Positions 40,115 through 50,277 are shown, counted from the stretch's first letter. The stretch is DNA of 61,088 nt from an uncultured Clostridia bacterium (GCA_934272745.1 CAKQSI010000010.1:1-61088), one strand, 5' to 3'. Program-made: numbers and translations. The notes: a model not told the origin generated them from the letters alone.

Positions 40115-42931
40115 ATGCGCGAAAATCCGGAAATCGGCGAGGTGATCGCCCGCTATACCGCGGCGCTCCGCAAGGAAGCCGCGACGCTGAAATCGGCGGA
40201 AAACAAGCGGACGACGCTCTATAACGGCATTCTTTTAAGAAAAGGAGCGGACGGCAACGTCTACCGTTTCGAAACCGAAGCCGAACTGTTTTTGTGCGAC
40301 GGTACGCCGGTTTCCGTCTTTTCCGCAGGGCAAAAGGCGGACGGCACGGTGCTGGATTCCGCCGGGTTCGACGTCGTTTTGTCCCTTTCGGGGGAGATCG
40401 ACCCCATCCGCGCGGAGATGTCCTCTTCTCCGTGGTATCTTTTAGAAGACCTTTCCGCTTCTCTCGAAAAACTGATCAAATCCTCTTACGAGGACGAAAT
40501 CTACGCCGAACTGATCGAAAAAAGAGAAGTCGGCGTGAAAGAAAACGGCAAAATTTCACTTGGGCAGGAAGCGGCGTTTTCCGCCGCCGAAAACCGCCGC
40601 ATTTCCTTTTTATGGGGACCGCCCGGTACCGGAAAAACCTATACGTTGTCCGAAATCGCGTACGCGTTCTATAAAAAAGGGATCAGCGTATTGATTCTGT
40701 CGCAAAGCAACGTGGCGGTGGATTGCGCCGTACTGGAACTTGCCGGTCGCCTCAAAAAAAGCGACGAGGGCAAGGTCTTACGCTTCGGCAGCTATCGCAA
40801 AAAGGAGATCGCGGAGGCGGAAATCACCCTGTCTTCTTACGAACTCGCCTTAAAGAAAAGCCCCGACCTGCTACAAAAGAAGCAGGAACTGGACTATCGG
40901 AAGCAGACCGCCTCGTTCGAAGAGGCGGGCGGGGTGGAAAAGGCGCTTTCCGCCTTGCGCGATACGGTAAAGGAGCGCGAGCAGGCGCTGGTATACGAAG
41001 CCAAAGCAGTGGGCGCCACCCTTTCCCGCGCGGTGGTGTCGGAAGCGATTTTTCACCGCCGTTTCGGCGCCGTACTGGTGGACGAAGCCAGTATGTGCTA
41101 CGTGCCGCAGGTGCTGTATGCGGCAAGTCTGGCGACCTCCCGGTTGGTGGTCGTGGGGGACTTCCGCCAACTGCCGCCCATTGTGACCGACCCCGCCGCA
41201 AAGCCCCTGCTTATGCGGGACGTCTTTCAGTTTTTGAATATTCCGCACGGGAAAAAGGTCTTTTATCACCCTTGGCTGACCATGCTGAACGTACAATACC
41301 GCATGCATCCCGAAATCGCTTCTTTCGTGTCTACGGAATTTTACGGCGGACTTTTGAAAACCGCGGACGGCGTGGAAGAAAAGCGGGCGGAGATTGCGGA
41401 ATTTCCCCCTTTCCCGGGGGAAGCGCTTTCTCTTGTCGATCTGACGAATACCTATAACGTGTGCGGAAAAACGGCAGACGGGTCGCGTTTTAACGCACTT
41501 TCGGCGCTGGTCACGGCAAGGCTGGCGGCGGAATGTGCGGAAAGAACTTCGCTCGTCGCGGTCATTGCGCCGTACGTGTCGCAGGTGCGGCTGCTCCGCG
41601 CGATCTTTGCCGATCTCGATCTCGCCGTTCCGGTTTCCTCCGTCCACCAGTTTCAGGGCAGCGAAACCGACGTGGTGCTGTTCGACACCGTGGACTTTTT
41701 GCGCCAGCCCAAGCCCGGCTATCTTTTAATGAAGCAGGACGAGGAAGACGACGTGGCGTTGCGCCTTATCAACGTTGCGCTGACCCGCGCCCGCGGAAAG
41801 TTCGTTCTGGTGACCAACGCCGGCTACTTCGGCGGAAAACTGCCGGAGGGCGCGGCGCTCAAAAACCTGATCGGTTACTTAAAGGAACGGGATCTTTCCT
41901 TTTCTCCCGCCGAAACCGAGGCGCTGTTTCCGAAATCTTTCAGCGGCTTCCGCAGAAAAGGGAACGGGGAAGACGAGTTGGATTCGCGCGGAGAAAGGAG
42001 AGAGAAACACGTCGATTTCCGCGGAGAAAGTTACGCCCCGCAGGCGGGCGATAATATGGCGGAGATTCCGTTTACGGGGCCGTTTCCCTCGCGCATAGGG
42101 GCGTTTCCGGCGCGAAAGGTGCGGAGCGAACGCGCCTTTTCAAAAGAAAAAAACGCGGCGGCGCACTTCCGTTTTTTTAAGGAAGACGAGGGGGCTGCTG
42201 CCGAAGATATTGACGGCGCTTCCGAAAAAATCGACCTGTTTTTGCCGGACGCGGCAGGGGATAAAGACGCGGAAAAAACGCTTTTTTCCGCACTTTCGCG
42301 GGCGGAAAAACGCGGCGTGTCCGTCCGGATTTATGCCGAAAACCCGGCGGCGTTCCCCGCGCTGTCCCTTGCTATGGAAGAAACCAAGGCGGCGATTTAC
42401 CCTTTGCTTTTCGTCGACGGGGAAATTCTGCACTACAATCCCCTCTTTTTCGGCAAATGGAACAATATCAAAAACTGGACGAGCAGAGAAGTTCTTTCCG
42501 TGCGCTTTACGGGGCGCAAGACGATAGAAGTGCTGCAGGACCTATTGCGTTCTTCCGGAAAGACGATTGCGGGGGAAAGCGGCGCGGCGCTTTTCGGCAT
42601 GAAAGAAGATACCCCTTCCGCAGACGAAACCACGGGCAAGGAAGTGTACGCCGCGGCGTGCTTTCTTGCGGGTCTGAACAGCGCGGACGGCGTGGACGGG
42701 TATTTTTCGCTGATGAAAACGCTCAAAAAAAAGTTGCCCTTCCGATTTGTCAAAACCAAACTGGGGGCGGAATGCTGCTTTAAAAAGCGCGCGGTGTTTA
42801 CCGAATTTTTCATGACCGACCTTGCGTACCGGTTGCGCCTTGCGGAAACCGAAGCCGAAAACTACGACGAACTTTTGTCGCTTGCAGAGGAGTTTTACGG
42901 CATGGGCGGAGAGGGGCAGGAAACCGAGTAA
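40115..42931 (+). CDS. Superfamily 1 helicase (Upf1/IGHMBP2-like) with extra C-terminal domain
   Basis: 938 residues. Motif I GPPGTGKTYTLSE (near 169), Ia LILSQSNVAVD, motif II VLVDEASM, III GDFRQLPPI, IV VQYRMHPEIASF, V VSSVHQFQGSETDVV and VI NVALTRARGK mark an AAA_11/AAA_12 type SF1B helicase. After residue 620 a linker precedes a domain (about 690-800) with IDLFLPDAAGDKDAEKTLF, RAEKRGVSVRIYAENP and LLFVDGEILHYNP, which looks like a phospholipase-D fold without the full HxK motif. In such proteins nuclease or nucleic-acid binding is possible. No defence partner genes nearby. AAAGGAAG before the ATG. Confidence 0.82.
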   Translation: MRENPEIGEVIARYTAALRKEAATLKSAENKRTTLYNGILLRKGADGNVYRFETEAELFLCDGTPVSVFSAGQKADGTVLDSAGFDVVLSLSGEIDPIRAEMSSSPWYLLEDLSASLEKLIKSSYEDEIYAELIEKREVGVKENGKISLGQEAAFSAAENRRISFLWGPPGTGKTYTLSEIAYAFYKKGISVLILSQSNVAVDCAVLELAGRLKKSDEGKVLRFGSYRKKEIAEAEITLSSYELALKKSPDLLQKKQELDYRKQTASFEEAGGVEKALSALRDTVKEREQALVYEAKAVGATLSRAVVSEAIFHRRFGAVLVDEASMCYVPQVLYAASLATSRLVVVGDFRQLPPIVTDPAAKPLLMRDVFQFLNIPHGKKVFYHPWLTMLNVQYRMHPEIASFVSTEFYGGLLKTADGVEEKRAEIAEFPPFPGEALSLVDLTNTYNVCGKTADGSRFNALSALVTARLAAECAERTSLVAVIAPYVSQVRLLRAIFADLDLAVPVSSVHQFQGSETDVVLFDTVDFLRQPKPGYLLMKQDEEDDVALRLINVALTRARGKFVLVTNAGYFGGKLPEGAALKNLIGYLKERDLSFSPAETEALFPKSFSGFRRKGNGEDELDSRGERREKHVDFRGESYAPQAGDNMAEIPFTGPFPSRIGAFPARKVRSERAFSKEKNAAAHFRFFKEDEGAAAEDIDGASEKIDLFLPDAAGDKDAEKTLFSALSRAEKRGVSVRIYAENPAAFPALSLAMEETKAAIYPLLFVDGEILHYNPLFFGKWNNIKNWTSREVLSVRFTGRKTIEVLQDLLRSSGKTIAGESGAALFGMKEDTPSADETTGKEVYAAACFLAGLNSADGVDGYFSLMKTLKKKLPFRFVKTKLGAECCFKKRAVFTEFFMTDLAYRLRLAETEAENYDELLSLAEEFYGMGGEGQETE

Positions 42932-43012
42932 CGCGGGCGGCAAGCGGCGATACGCCGTCACAAATCCGCAATTCAAAACGTTTACGACCAAACGAAATAA
43001 GGTGCTTGAAAT

Positions 43013-45490
43013 ATGATCGAATCCTATCTTGAAAAACTGAACGACGAACAACGGGGACCGGTGCTGGATACCGAGGGCGAAGTTTTAGTCATCGCGGGGG
43101 CGGGCAGCGGCAAAACGCGCGTCCTTACCACCCGCATCGCCTACCTTGCGGAAGAAAAGGGCGTTTCGCCTTACCGCATTTTAGCCATCACGTTTACCAA
43201 CAAAGCGGCAAACGAAATGAAGGAGCGCCTTGCTTCGATGGGCATCGACGTCGAAGCCATGTGGGTATGCACCATTCACAGCATGTGCGTGCGCATTTTG
43301 CGGCGGGAAGGTAAACGACTGGGCTTCGATTCCAACTTTTCCATTTACAGCGAACAGGATCGCGAGCGCGTGATCAAACGCATTCTTTCCAACGCCGAAG
43401 TGGACGAGAAAGACGATAAAATGTACAAAAAAGTGCGTTTTCATATTTCCAACGCCAAAACGCAGGGGCTTTCTCCCACGCGCTATGCGGAAGAAAACGA
43501 CGGCGAAAGCGGCATTGCGGAAATCTGCCGCTACTACGCTTTGTACGAGGAAGAACTCAAAAAAGCCAACTCGCTGGATTTTGACGACCTTTTGGTCAAG
43601 ACCGAATATCTGCTTGCCACCTATCCCGAAGTGCGAACCGCCTATGCCGACCGCTTTTTGTACGTACACGTGGACGAATTTCAGGATACCAACGCCGTGC
43701 AGTACAAAATCGTCAAGCACCTTTCTTCGGTTCATCACAACCTGTTCGTGGTGGGGGACGACGACCAGAGTATTTACGGCTGGCGCGGCGCGGAGATCGA
43801 AAACATTCTCGGCTTCCCCAAAGATTTCCCGAATGCCAAAGTGTACAAGCTGGAACGCAACTACCGTTCCACCAAAAAGATCCTCGACCTTGCGAACTGC
43901 GTCATCCGAGGCAATACGGCTCGGAACGACAAAGCGCTATGGACGGAAAACGAAAGCGGCGACGACGTGGAAGTCTACGTCGCCAAAGACGAGGGGGACG
44001 AAGCGCGCTTCGTTGCCGCGCGTATCCGGCAGGCGATCGACCGGCTGGGCTATTCCGCCAAAGACTTCGCCGTTTTGATGCGCATCAACGCGCTTTCCCG
44101 CCCCGTCGAACAGGAATTCAACAATTACGATATTCCGTATAAAGTCTACGGCGGCTTTAAGTTTTTCGAGCGGAAGGAGATCAAGGACCTTTCCGCCTAT
44201 CTCCGTGCGATCAGCAACCCGCTGGATAACGAAGCCGTTCTTCGCGTCATCAACGTGCCCAAGCGCGGCATCGGCGACAGTACGGTGCAGGCGCTCATCG
44301 CTTACGCGACCGAACAGAATCTGTCGGTGTTCGACGCCATTATGGACGTCGGAAAACGCGGCACGGTAAAAGTCGAGGACGGCGGCGTCGGTCTGGCGCC
44401 CGCCGCGGCAAAAAAGGTGGCAGCGTTTTACGGACTGCTGCACGATTTGATGCTGCAATGCGAACTGCTGCCTCTTCCCGAATTTGTCAAAGCGGTGGTG
44501 GAAAAGACCGATTTCAACAGTCAGTTCCCTTCCGATACCGAAGACGACCAGAACAAACGGCACAACGTGGGCAGTTATATCGGCTCGGTTTACGACTTCT
44601 GCAAACTCAACCCCGGGGCAACGCTTGCCGACTTTTTGAATTCCATTACGCTTTCCGCCGATACCGACGAACTGGGGGAAACGGGCACCGTTTCGCTTGC
44701 GACCGTCCACGCGGTCAAGGGCTTGGAATTCAAGGTGGTGTTTCTGATCGGTCTGGACGAAAACCTGTTTCCGCTTTCCCGCGCAACGCTGGACAATCGC
44801 GAACTGGAAGAGGAACGCCGCCTGCTGTACGTCGCCGTTACCCGGGCGGAAGAAAAATTGTTCCTTTCAGGCGCCGAAAGCAGGTACTTGAACGGGGAAC
44901 GCAAATTTTATCTCCGTTCGCAGTTCGTGCGGGAAGCCGAACCCGCCCTTTCCGAAAAGGCGGCAAAGGCGCTTTCCGCAGGCTCTTACAGCCGGACGTT
45001 CGGCGGGTACCGCTCGCAGTCGGGCGCTTATCCGGAGGGCGGCTACGGCAAGCGCGGCTCCTACGGCGGCAATCCGTACGGCGGCTCCTATGGGGGAGGC
45101 TCCTACGGCAGAAGCGGCTCCTATAGCGGGGGCGGGTCGTCTTACGGCTCGTCCGGTTCCTACGGCGGTTCTTACGGTTCGTCCGGCGGGACCTACGCTT
45201 CCGGCGGCAGAACGTACAATGCGGAGCGGGGGGAAGAAAGTCTTTCCGGCACCGCGAGGAGCGACCTTTACGGCAAAAAGCCCGCGCCTGCGCCGTCGCG
45301 GACGGTGGGCGGAGCGGTAAAATCCGCTTCCGCAGCGGGTAAATATACTACCGGTTCCCGCGTTAAACACCCCAAATTCGGCGTGGGTACGGTAATCGAG
45401 GAAAAGAACGGCGTGGTGACGGTCGCCTTTCAAGGCGCTGGCATCAAGGTGCTTTCCGCAGCCATCGCCCCGCTGGAAAGGGTAGACTGA
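43013..45490 (+). CDS. pcrA: ATP-dependent DNA helicase PcrA with a Gly/Ser/Tyr-rich insert
   Basis: 825 residues. UvrD-type SF1A helicase motifs: NDEQRGPVL (Q motif), GAGSGKTRVL, FTNKAANEMK, VDEFQDTN, GDDDQSIYGWRGA, ATVHAVKGLEF, YVAVTRAEEKL. Residues about 657-738 are a Gly/Ser/Tyr repeat tract (GGSYG-like units), absent in other PcrA. The C-terminal Tudor-like RNA polymerase-binding domain remains (GSRVKHPKFGVGTVI to the end). Acts in repair, replication restart and at stalled polymerase. Directly before ligA, as usual. Confidence 0.96.
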   Translation: MIESYLEKLNDEQRGPVLDTEGEVLVIAGAGSGKTRVLTTRIAYLAEEKGVSPYRILAITFTNKAANEMKERLASMGIDVEAMWVCTIHSMCVRILRREGKRLGFDSNFSIYSEQDRERVIKRILSNAEVDEKDDKMYKKVRFHISNAKTQGLSPTRYAEENDGESGIAEICRYYALYEEELKKANSLDFDDLLVKTEYLLATYPEVRTAYADRFLYVHVDEFQDTNAVQYKIVKHLSSVHHNLFVVGDDDQSIYGWRGAEIENILGFPKDFPNAKVYKLERNYRSTKKILDLANCVIRGNTARNDKALWTENESGDDVEVYVAKDEGDEARFVAARIRQAIDRLGYSAKDFAVLMRINALSRPVEQEFNNYDIPYKVYGGFKFFERKEIKDLSAYLRAISNPLDNEAVLRVINVPKRGIGDSTVQALIAYATEQNLSVFDAIMDVGKRGTVKVEDGGVGLAPAAAKKVAAFYGLLHDLMLQCELLPLPEFVKAVVEKTDFNSQFPSDTEDDQNKRHNVGSYIGSVYDFCKLNPGATLADFLNSITLSADTDELGETGTVSLATVHAVKGLEFKVVFLIGLDENLFPLSRATLDNRELEEERRLLYVAVTRAEEKLFLSGAESRYLNGERKFYLRSQFVREAEPALSEKAAKALSAGSYSRTFGGYRSQSGAYPEGGYGKRGSYGGNPYGGSYGGGSYGRSGSYSGGGSSYGSSGSYGGSYGSSGGTYASGGRTYNAERGEESLSGTARSDLYGKKPAPAPSRTVGGAVKSASAAGKYTTGSRVKHPKFGVGTVIEEKNGVVTVAFQGAGIKVLSAAIAPLERVD

Positions 45491-45674
45491 GTTTTTCGCC
45501 CCAGACAGGCGGGCGCATTGGATAAGCGCGGTGGCGGCGCAAAGGCGAAACCCGGCGGCGGGCGACTTGGACAGGCAACGGAGCAAAGACTAAGCGCAGC
45601 AACGGCGGAATTGTATTTCCCGGTATCCGCCGCGGAAACCTTGTCCGCTTTATAAACCAAAGGAGAATTTTCGT

Positions 45675-47618
45675 ATGGACAGAATGAGAGAACTGATCGA
45701 CCTTCTCAACCGATACGGTTACGAATATTACGTACTGGATCAACCCACCGTCAGCGACCGCGAATACGACGCGCTATACGACGAGTTGAAAGAACTGGAA
45801 CTGACTTCCGGCAGGGTGGAATTCGATTCTCCTACCCGGCGCGTAGGCGGCGAGCCCATCGACGCCTTTCAGAAGCATACGCACATTCAGCCGCTGTATT
45901 CCTTGGACAAGGCGACCACGAAGGAGCAGATCGAATCTTTCGTCACCCGCGCCAAAAAGGCGGAAGAAAAGGTTTCCTTCCGCGTGGAATATAAATTCGA
46001 CGGGCTGACCTGCTGCCTGACCTACGACAAGGGGCGCTTCGTGCGCGCTACCACCCGCGGCAACGGAACGGTGGGCGAAGACGTCACCGCGCAGGTTTTA
46101 ACCATTAAAAGTTACCCGATGGAGATCGATTACCCCGGTCTTGTCGAGGTAAAAGGGGAGGCGATTATCCGCCTTTCGGTGCTGGAAAAGTACAACAAAA
46201 CCGCCGCGGAACCGCTGAAAAACGCGAGGAACGCCGCCGCGGGCGCGATCCGGAACTTAGATCCCAAGGTGACCAAAGAGCGCGCGCCGGAGATTATTTT
46301 TTACGACGTCAATTATATCGACGACGGCTCGATCGCTTCGCAGGACGAAGCGGTGGAATTTCTGCGCCGCAACAAGTTCCGCACTTCTTCCTTTTATAAA
46401 AAGGCGGACACGGCGGAGGAACTTTTCGAACTTATCGACGAGATCGAAGTCGGACGCCGCAGTCTGGACGTTTTAACCGACGGCGCGGTCGTCAAAATCA
46501 ACGACTATTCCGCGCGCGAAACGCTGGGCTATACCGAAAAATTTCCGCGGTTTGCCATCGCGTTCAAGTTTGAAGCGGAGGAGGTCGAAACCACCCTTTC
46601 CGCCGTTACCTGGCAGGTCGGGCGTACGGGAAAACTCACCCCCGTGGGCTTGGTAGAGGCGGTCGATCTCGCCGGCGTTACCGTAAAAAAAGCAACGCTC
46701 AACAATTTCGGCGATCTGGAGCGCAAAAATATCTATCTCGGCGCCACCGTTTTAATCCGCCGCAGCAACGAGGTCATTCCCGAAATTTTAGGGACGGTTT
46801 CCGTCCCGGACGGGGCGAAAAAACCCGAAAAACCGGAGCGTTGCCCGGCGTGCGGTTCGCTCGTTTTCGAATCGGGCGCCAATCTGTTCTGTCCCAACCG
46901 TGCCTGCCCGCCCCGCGTTTCCGCAAGGCTGGCGCATTTCGGCGGCAAAGACGCGATGAATATCGAGGGCTTTTCCGAAAGCACGGCTGCCGTTCTGTTT
47001 GCCGCGTTCGGCATCAAGGAGCCGTTCGAGCTGTATTCTTTGACCAAAGAACAACTGATGGTACTAGACGGTTTTCAGGACAAACGTGCCGAAAATCTCA
47101 TAACGTCCATTCAAAAATCGAAACATTGCGAACTCTGGCACTTCATTTATGCGCTCGGGATCGCGAACGTCGGCAAAAAGACGGCGAAAGATCTTGCGGC
47201 AAGATTTTCGACCTACGAAGGGCTGAAATCGGCAACGCGGGAAGAACTCCTTGCCGTGGACGACGTGGGGGAAATCGTCGCGGACAGCATCCTCGGCTTT
47301 TTTGCGGGGGAGGAAGGCGCGCTTGCGGATAAAATCCTTGCCGCCGGCGTCACCCTTGCCGCCGCACAGGAAAAGCCGACCGAGGGCGCGTTTGCGGGCG
47401 AAGTCGTCGTTCTGACGGGAACGCTCCCCACGCTTTCGCGCTCCGCCGCGACCGAACTGATCGAAAAAGCGGGCGGCACCGTGACCTCTTCCGTGACCGG
47501 AAAGACCACCCTCGTCCTTGCCGGGGAATCCGCCGGCAGCAAACTGGACAAAGCGCAGAAACTGGGCGTGAAAATTATAGACGAAGCCGAACTTTTTGAG
47601 AGGTTGAAGCAGGAGTAA
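45675..47618 (+). CDS. ligA: NAD+-dependent DNA ligase
   Basis: 647 residues. Ia domain, adenylated lysine Lys107 in EYKFDGLT, OB fold, a zinc site (CPACG and CPNRACP), helix-hairpin-helix repeats and a BRCT domain from about 570 (VVLTGTLPTLSRSAATEL). The zinc site has ACPPR where CPA is common. AAAGGAG before the ATG. Essential for Okazaki joining; paired with pcrA. Confidence 0.97.
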   Translation: MDRMRELIDLLNRYGYEYYVLDQPTVSDREYDALYDELKELELTSGRVEFDSPTRRVGGEPIDAFQKHTHIQPLYSLDKATTKEQIESFVTRAKKAEEKVSFRVEYKFDGLTCCLTYDKGRFVRATTRGNGTVGEDVTAQVLTIKSYPMEIDYPGLVEVKGEAIIRLSVLEKYNKTAAEPLKNARNAAAGAIRNLDPKVTKERAPEIIFYDVNYIDDGSIASQDEAVEFLRRNKFRTSSFYKKADTAEELFELIDEIEVGRRSLDVLTDGAVVKINDYSARETLGYTEKFPRFAIAFKFEAEEVETTLSAVTWQVGRTGKLTPVGLVEAVDLAGVTVKKATLNNFGDLERKNIYLGATVLIRRSNEVIPEILGTVSVPDGAKKPEKPERCPACGSLVFESGANLFCPNRACPPRVSARLAHFGGKDAMNIEGFSESTAAVLFAAFGIKEPFELYSLTKEQLMVLDGFQDKRAENLITSIQKSKHCELWHFIYALGIANVGKKTAKDLAARFSTYEGLKSATREELLAVDDVGEIVADSILGFFAGEEGALADKILAAGVTLAAAQEKPTEGAFAGEVVVLTGTLPTLSRSAATELIEKAGGTVTSSVTGKTTLVLAGESAGSKLDKAQKLGVKIIDEAELFERLKQE

Positions 47619-47763
47619 GGCGGTTGAAGCAGGAGAAAGGGGATAGACCGCCCGGGAAGGTTTACGCATAATCGTTTGTGAAAAAATTCAACAATGATAA
47701 ACGACGTTTTGAAATTTTCAGTTTGTAGAACTTTCTCGTAAGTTGCGGGCTGTCCCGTTCTGG

Positions 47764-47854
47764 CGGGCGGCCGATGATCGCCCCTACGGCAACCGTATCG
47801 TAACCAAAGTTTTTGCGGGCAACCGATGATCGCCCCTACGGCAACCGGATCGTA
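47764..47854 (+). repeat. 52-bp period tandem duplication
   Basis: A 32-base unit starting CCGATGATCGCCCCTACGGC occurs at 47771-47802 and 47823-47854 with one mismatch; each is preceded by GCGGGC. Such sequences are familiar as dispersed intergenic repeats in Clostridia. Confidence 0.8.
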
Positions 47855-47988
47855 GCGAACGAGGTCGTTGATTACGATTTATTGTGATTTAAGATTGCAA
47901 GAGGTTCAGCACTATATCGTAACGGACGTTATTACCGATTTCGGTTTCATCGGGATTTAAGGTCGCATAGAGATCCGAGATTAAATAA

Positions 47989-48030
47989 GGGCGCCCGCCC
48001 GGCATTTTGCCGGGCGGGCGCCCGATATTT
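47989..48030 (+). terminator. Perfect 15-bp terminator hairpin
   Basis: GGGCGCCCGCCCGGC (47989-48003), loop ATTTT, GCCGGGCGGGCGCCC (48009-48023), then GATATTTTT. Confidence 0.85.
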
Positions 48031-48157
48031 TTCCGGACTGCCTTCGTTTTGTAATCTTGCGCGCGCAGCACTCTGCCGTTTTCGTTCGGACGGGCATCTT
48101 TTTTTCTGTAATCTGCAAAAAAACGCTTAAAAAATAAGGTTTCCGCCCCCGAAAGGG

Positions 48158-48186
48158 TTGAAATTCTTCCGCAAAAATGATATAAT
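48158..48186 (+). promoter_or_regulatory. Promoter for yicC-gmk-rpoZ
   Basis: TTGAAA (48158-48163), 17-base spacer, TATAAT (48181-48186). Confidence 0.8.
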
Positions 48187-48208
48187 AAGCGAAGGAAGGT
48201 GGAATAGT

Positions 48209-49093
48209 ATGTACAGTATGACCGGCTACGGCAGGGCGGAGAGTATCGGCGACGTGGAAATCACGGTCGAAATTCGTACCGTCAACAACCGATATTTCGA
48301 TCTCGGCGCTAAATATCCGCGGTTTTTGACCCCGCTGGACGACCGCATCCGCAAAACCGCCCAAAAGGCGTATCCGCGCGGACATATGGATCTGTTCATT
48401 TCCGTGCGCGACAAGCGCGAAAAGCCCTCTTCGGTCACGATCGACGAAGATCTGGCAAAAACGTACGCGGAAGCGGCAAAAAAACTTGCCGGACTGACCG
48501 GCGTTCCCAACGACCTGACGGCGGATAAACTGCTGCGCATTCCCGACGTGGTAAAGACCGAAGACGCGCTGACCGCTCCCGACGAGGAGATGGAAGCCGC
48601 GGTAATTTCCACGCTGGAAAAAGCGCTTTCCGCCTTGAACGAAATGCGGAAAACCGAGGGCGAGCGGCTGAAAGACGACGTGCTTGCCCGCGTGGACGTC
48701 ATCGAAAACACGGTGGAAAAGATTGCAAAGCGCGCGCCGCTTCTGATCGATTCCTACCGCGAAAAACTCCGCGCCCGCATGAATGAGTATCTCGAAACCT
48801 ATCTGTCCGGCGCCGCGATCGACGAGGCAAAGTTGCTTTCCGAAGTGGCGACGTTTGCCGACCGCGTCAACGTGGACGAAGAAATGACCCGGCTGCGTTC
48901 CCACATTTCCCAGTTCCGGGAAATCGTAAAAGGAGAGAATATCGGCAAAAAACTGGACTTTCTGGTGCAGGAATTCAATCGGGAAGCGAACACCACCTGC
49001 TCCAAGTCGAACGATGCGGAAACCACCGCGCTGGCGCTCGATCTCAAGTGCGAGATCGAAAAGATCCGCGAACAGGTACAAAATATCGAATGA
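48209..49093 (+). CDS. yicC: YicC/YloC-family endoribonuclease
   Basis: 294 residues from the ATG at 48209 (AAGGTGG before it). Starts MYSMTGYGRAE and contains EIRTVNNRYFDL; C-terminal KCEIEKIREQVQN is the family signature. Relatives cut RNA, including small RNAs. Overlaps gmk start by 4 bases. The order yicC-gmk-rpoZ-priA is standard in Firmicutes. Confidence 0.94.
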   Translation: MYSMTGYGRAESIGDVEITVEIRTVNNRYFDLGAKYPRFLTPLDDRIRKTAQKAYPRGHMDLFISVRDKREKPSSVTIDEDLAKTYAEAAKKLAGLTGVPNDLTADKLLRIPDVVKTEDALTAPDEEMEAAVISTLEKALSALNEMRKTEGERLKDDVLARVDVIENTVEKIAKRAPLLIDSYREKLRARMNEYLETYLSGAAIDEAKLLSEVATFADRVNVDEEMTRLRSHISQFREIVKGENIGKKLDFLVQEFNREANTTCSKSNDAETTALALDLKCEIEKIREQVQNIE

Positions 49094-49710
49094 TGAAAGA
49101 GAAAGGATTACTTTTGATATTGTCCGGACCCTCCGGGGTAGGAAAAGGTACGGTGGTGGATCGCGTTTTAGAGCGGAATCCGTCCGTAAAAGTCAGCGTT
49201 TCCATGACGACGCGCGCCCCGAGAACCGGCGAGACGGAAGGCGAAAGTTATTACTTCGTGAGCGAAGAAGCCTTTCTTTCTCACTTGAATAAAGGGGAGC
49301 TTCTGGAGCATTCCCGCCATTTTGAAAACTATTACGGCACGCCCAACAAGCCGGTGATGGAAGCGCTTTCCCGCGGGGAAGACGTCATTCTGGAAATCGA
49401 CGTCAACGGCGCGTTTGCCGTCAAGGAAAAGGTTCCGGACAGCGTGCTGATCATGATCGCGCCGCCGTCGCTTGCCGATCTTCGGGCGCGGCTGACCGGC
49501 AGAAATACCGAAACCGAGGCGGTCATCGAGGAACGGATCGGCAGGGCGAAGTTCGAACTCGGCAAAGCCCACCGTTACGATTACATCGTCATCAACGACG
49601 AGGTGGAAAAAGCCACCCGCCTTGTCGAAACCATAATCGCCGCCGAAAAGGCAAGGACTTTCCGCCGGCGCGAACTTATTCTGGATTTGTTGGAGGACAA
49701 AAAGATATGA
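49090..49710 (+). CDS. gmk: Guanylate kinase
   Basis: 206 residues from ATG 49090 (an ATG at 49093 is equally possible). P-loop LILSGPSGVGKGTVVDRVL, SVSMTTRAPRTGE and the GMP-binding SYYFVSEEAF region, EHSRHFENYYGTP. Start ATG overlaps the yicC stop and the end overlaps rpoZ, so three genes are tightly coupled. Confidence 0.97.
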   Translation: MMKEKGLLLILSGPSGVGKGTVVDRVLERNPSVKVSVSMTTRAPRTGETEGESYYFVSEEAFLSHLNKGELLEHSRHFENYYGTPNKPVMEALSRGEDVILEIDVNGAFAVKEKVPDSVLIMIAPPSLADLRARLTGRNTETEAVIEERIGRAKFELGKAHRYDYIVINDEVEKATRLVETIIAAEKARTFRRRELILDLLEDKKI

Positions 49711-49910
49711 TTAACGAACCTTCGGTAGAAGAATTGACCAAAAAAATCGGCTCCCGCTATGGGCTTTGCACGGTTTGCGCAAAACGCGCCCGCCAGATCA
49801 TCGACCAGGCGCAGAGTCAGGGACTAAGCGAACCGGAAGGAAAGGTGAAACCGCTGACCATGGCTGCGCGCGAAATTATGAGCGGCAGAGTTACCGCCGC
49901 CAAAGACTAA
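49707..49910 (+). CDS. rpoZ: RNA polymerase omega subunit
   Basis: 67 residues, starting in the gmk stop (ATGA). EELTKKIGSRYGLCTVCAKRARQI is the omega core, PLTMAAREIMSGRV a shortened C-terminal helix. Small but complete. It stabilises beta'. A terminator lies 340 bases on. Confidence 0.92.
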   Translation: MINEPSVEELTKKIGSRYGLCTVCAKRARQIIDQAQSQGLSEPEGKVKPLTMAAREIMSGRVTAAKD

Positions 49911-50251
49911 ACGTTCGGCGGCGCTAAAAGCGTTGCGCAAAGATACGTTCTTGCCAAAGCGTTTTTTTCGTTCGGGGACGGAATGGCGGTACGTTTTACC
50001 GTTTTGCCGGCTGAAAGGTGCGTTTTACCCGCTTATCCGGGAGATTTTCGCACCAGTTTCGCGCTTTTGTACCCGCCCCCGCGCTTACGGGAGAAATTTG
50101 CCGCAGGGTTTGCGGGGGAAGTCTGGCTTTCCGGCGGCTGAAAAGCGAAACGGCACGGCTTTTTAGTGCTTAAAAAATCCGGCGTCGTTTGTCCCGGCGG
50201 TTTTGTAGCGACGGAAGCGACGTCTGCGTTTTCCGAAAAAACGGACAAAGG

Positions 50252-50277
50252 TCCAACGGCGCGCCGTTGGATTTTTT
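50252..50277 (+). terminator. Terminator of the yicC-gmk-rpoZ transcript
   Basis: TCCAACGGCGCGCCGTTGGA (50252-50271) is fully self-complementary and is followed by T6. Confidence 0.85.

Larger units (their letters stand above)
47619..48208 (+). other. Intergenic region before yicC
   Basis: No gene. It contains a 52-bp tandem duplication (47764-47854), the ligA-side terminator (47989-48030) and the yicC promoter (48158-48186). Confidence 0.7.

Noticed and set aside
40115..42931. Antiphage defence helicase
   Set aside because: No neighbouring nuclease, methylase or other defence genes; context is housekeeping repair.
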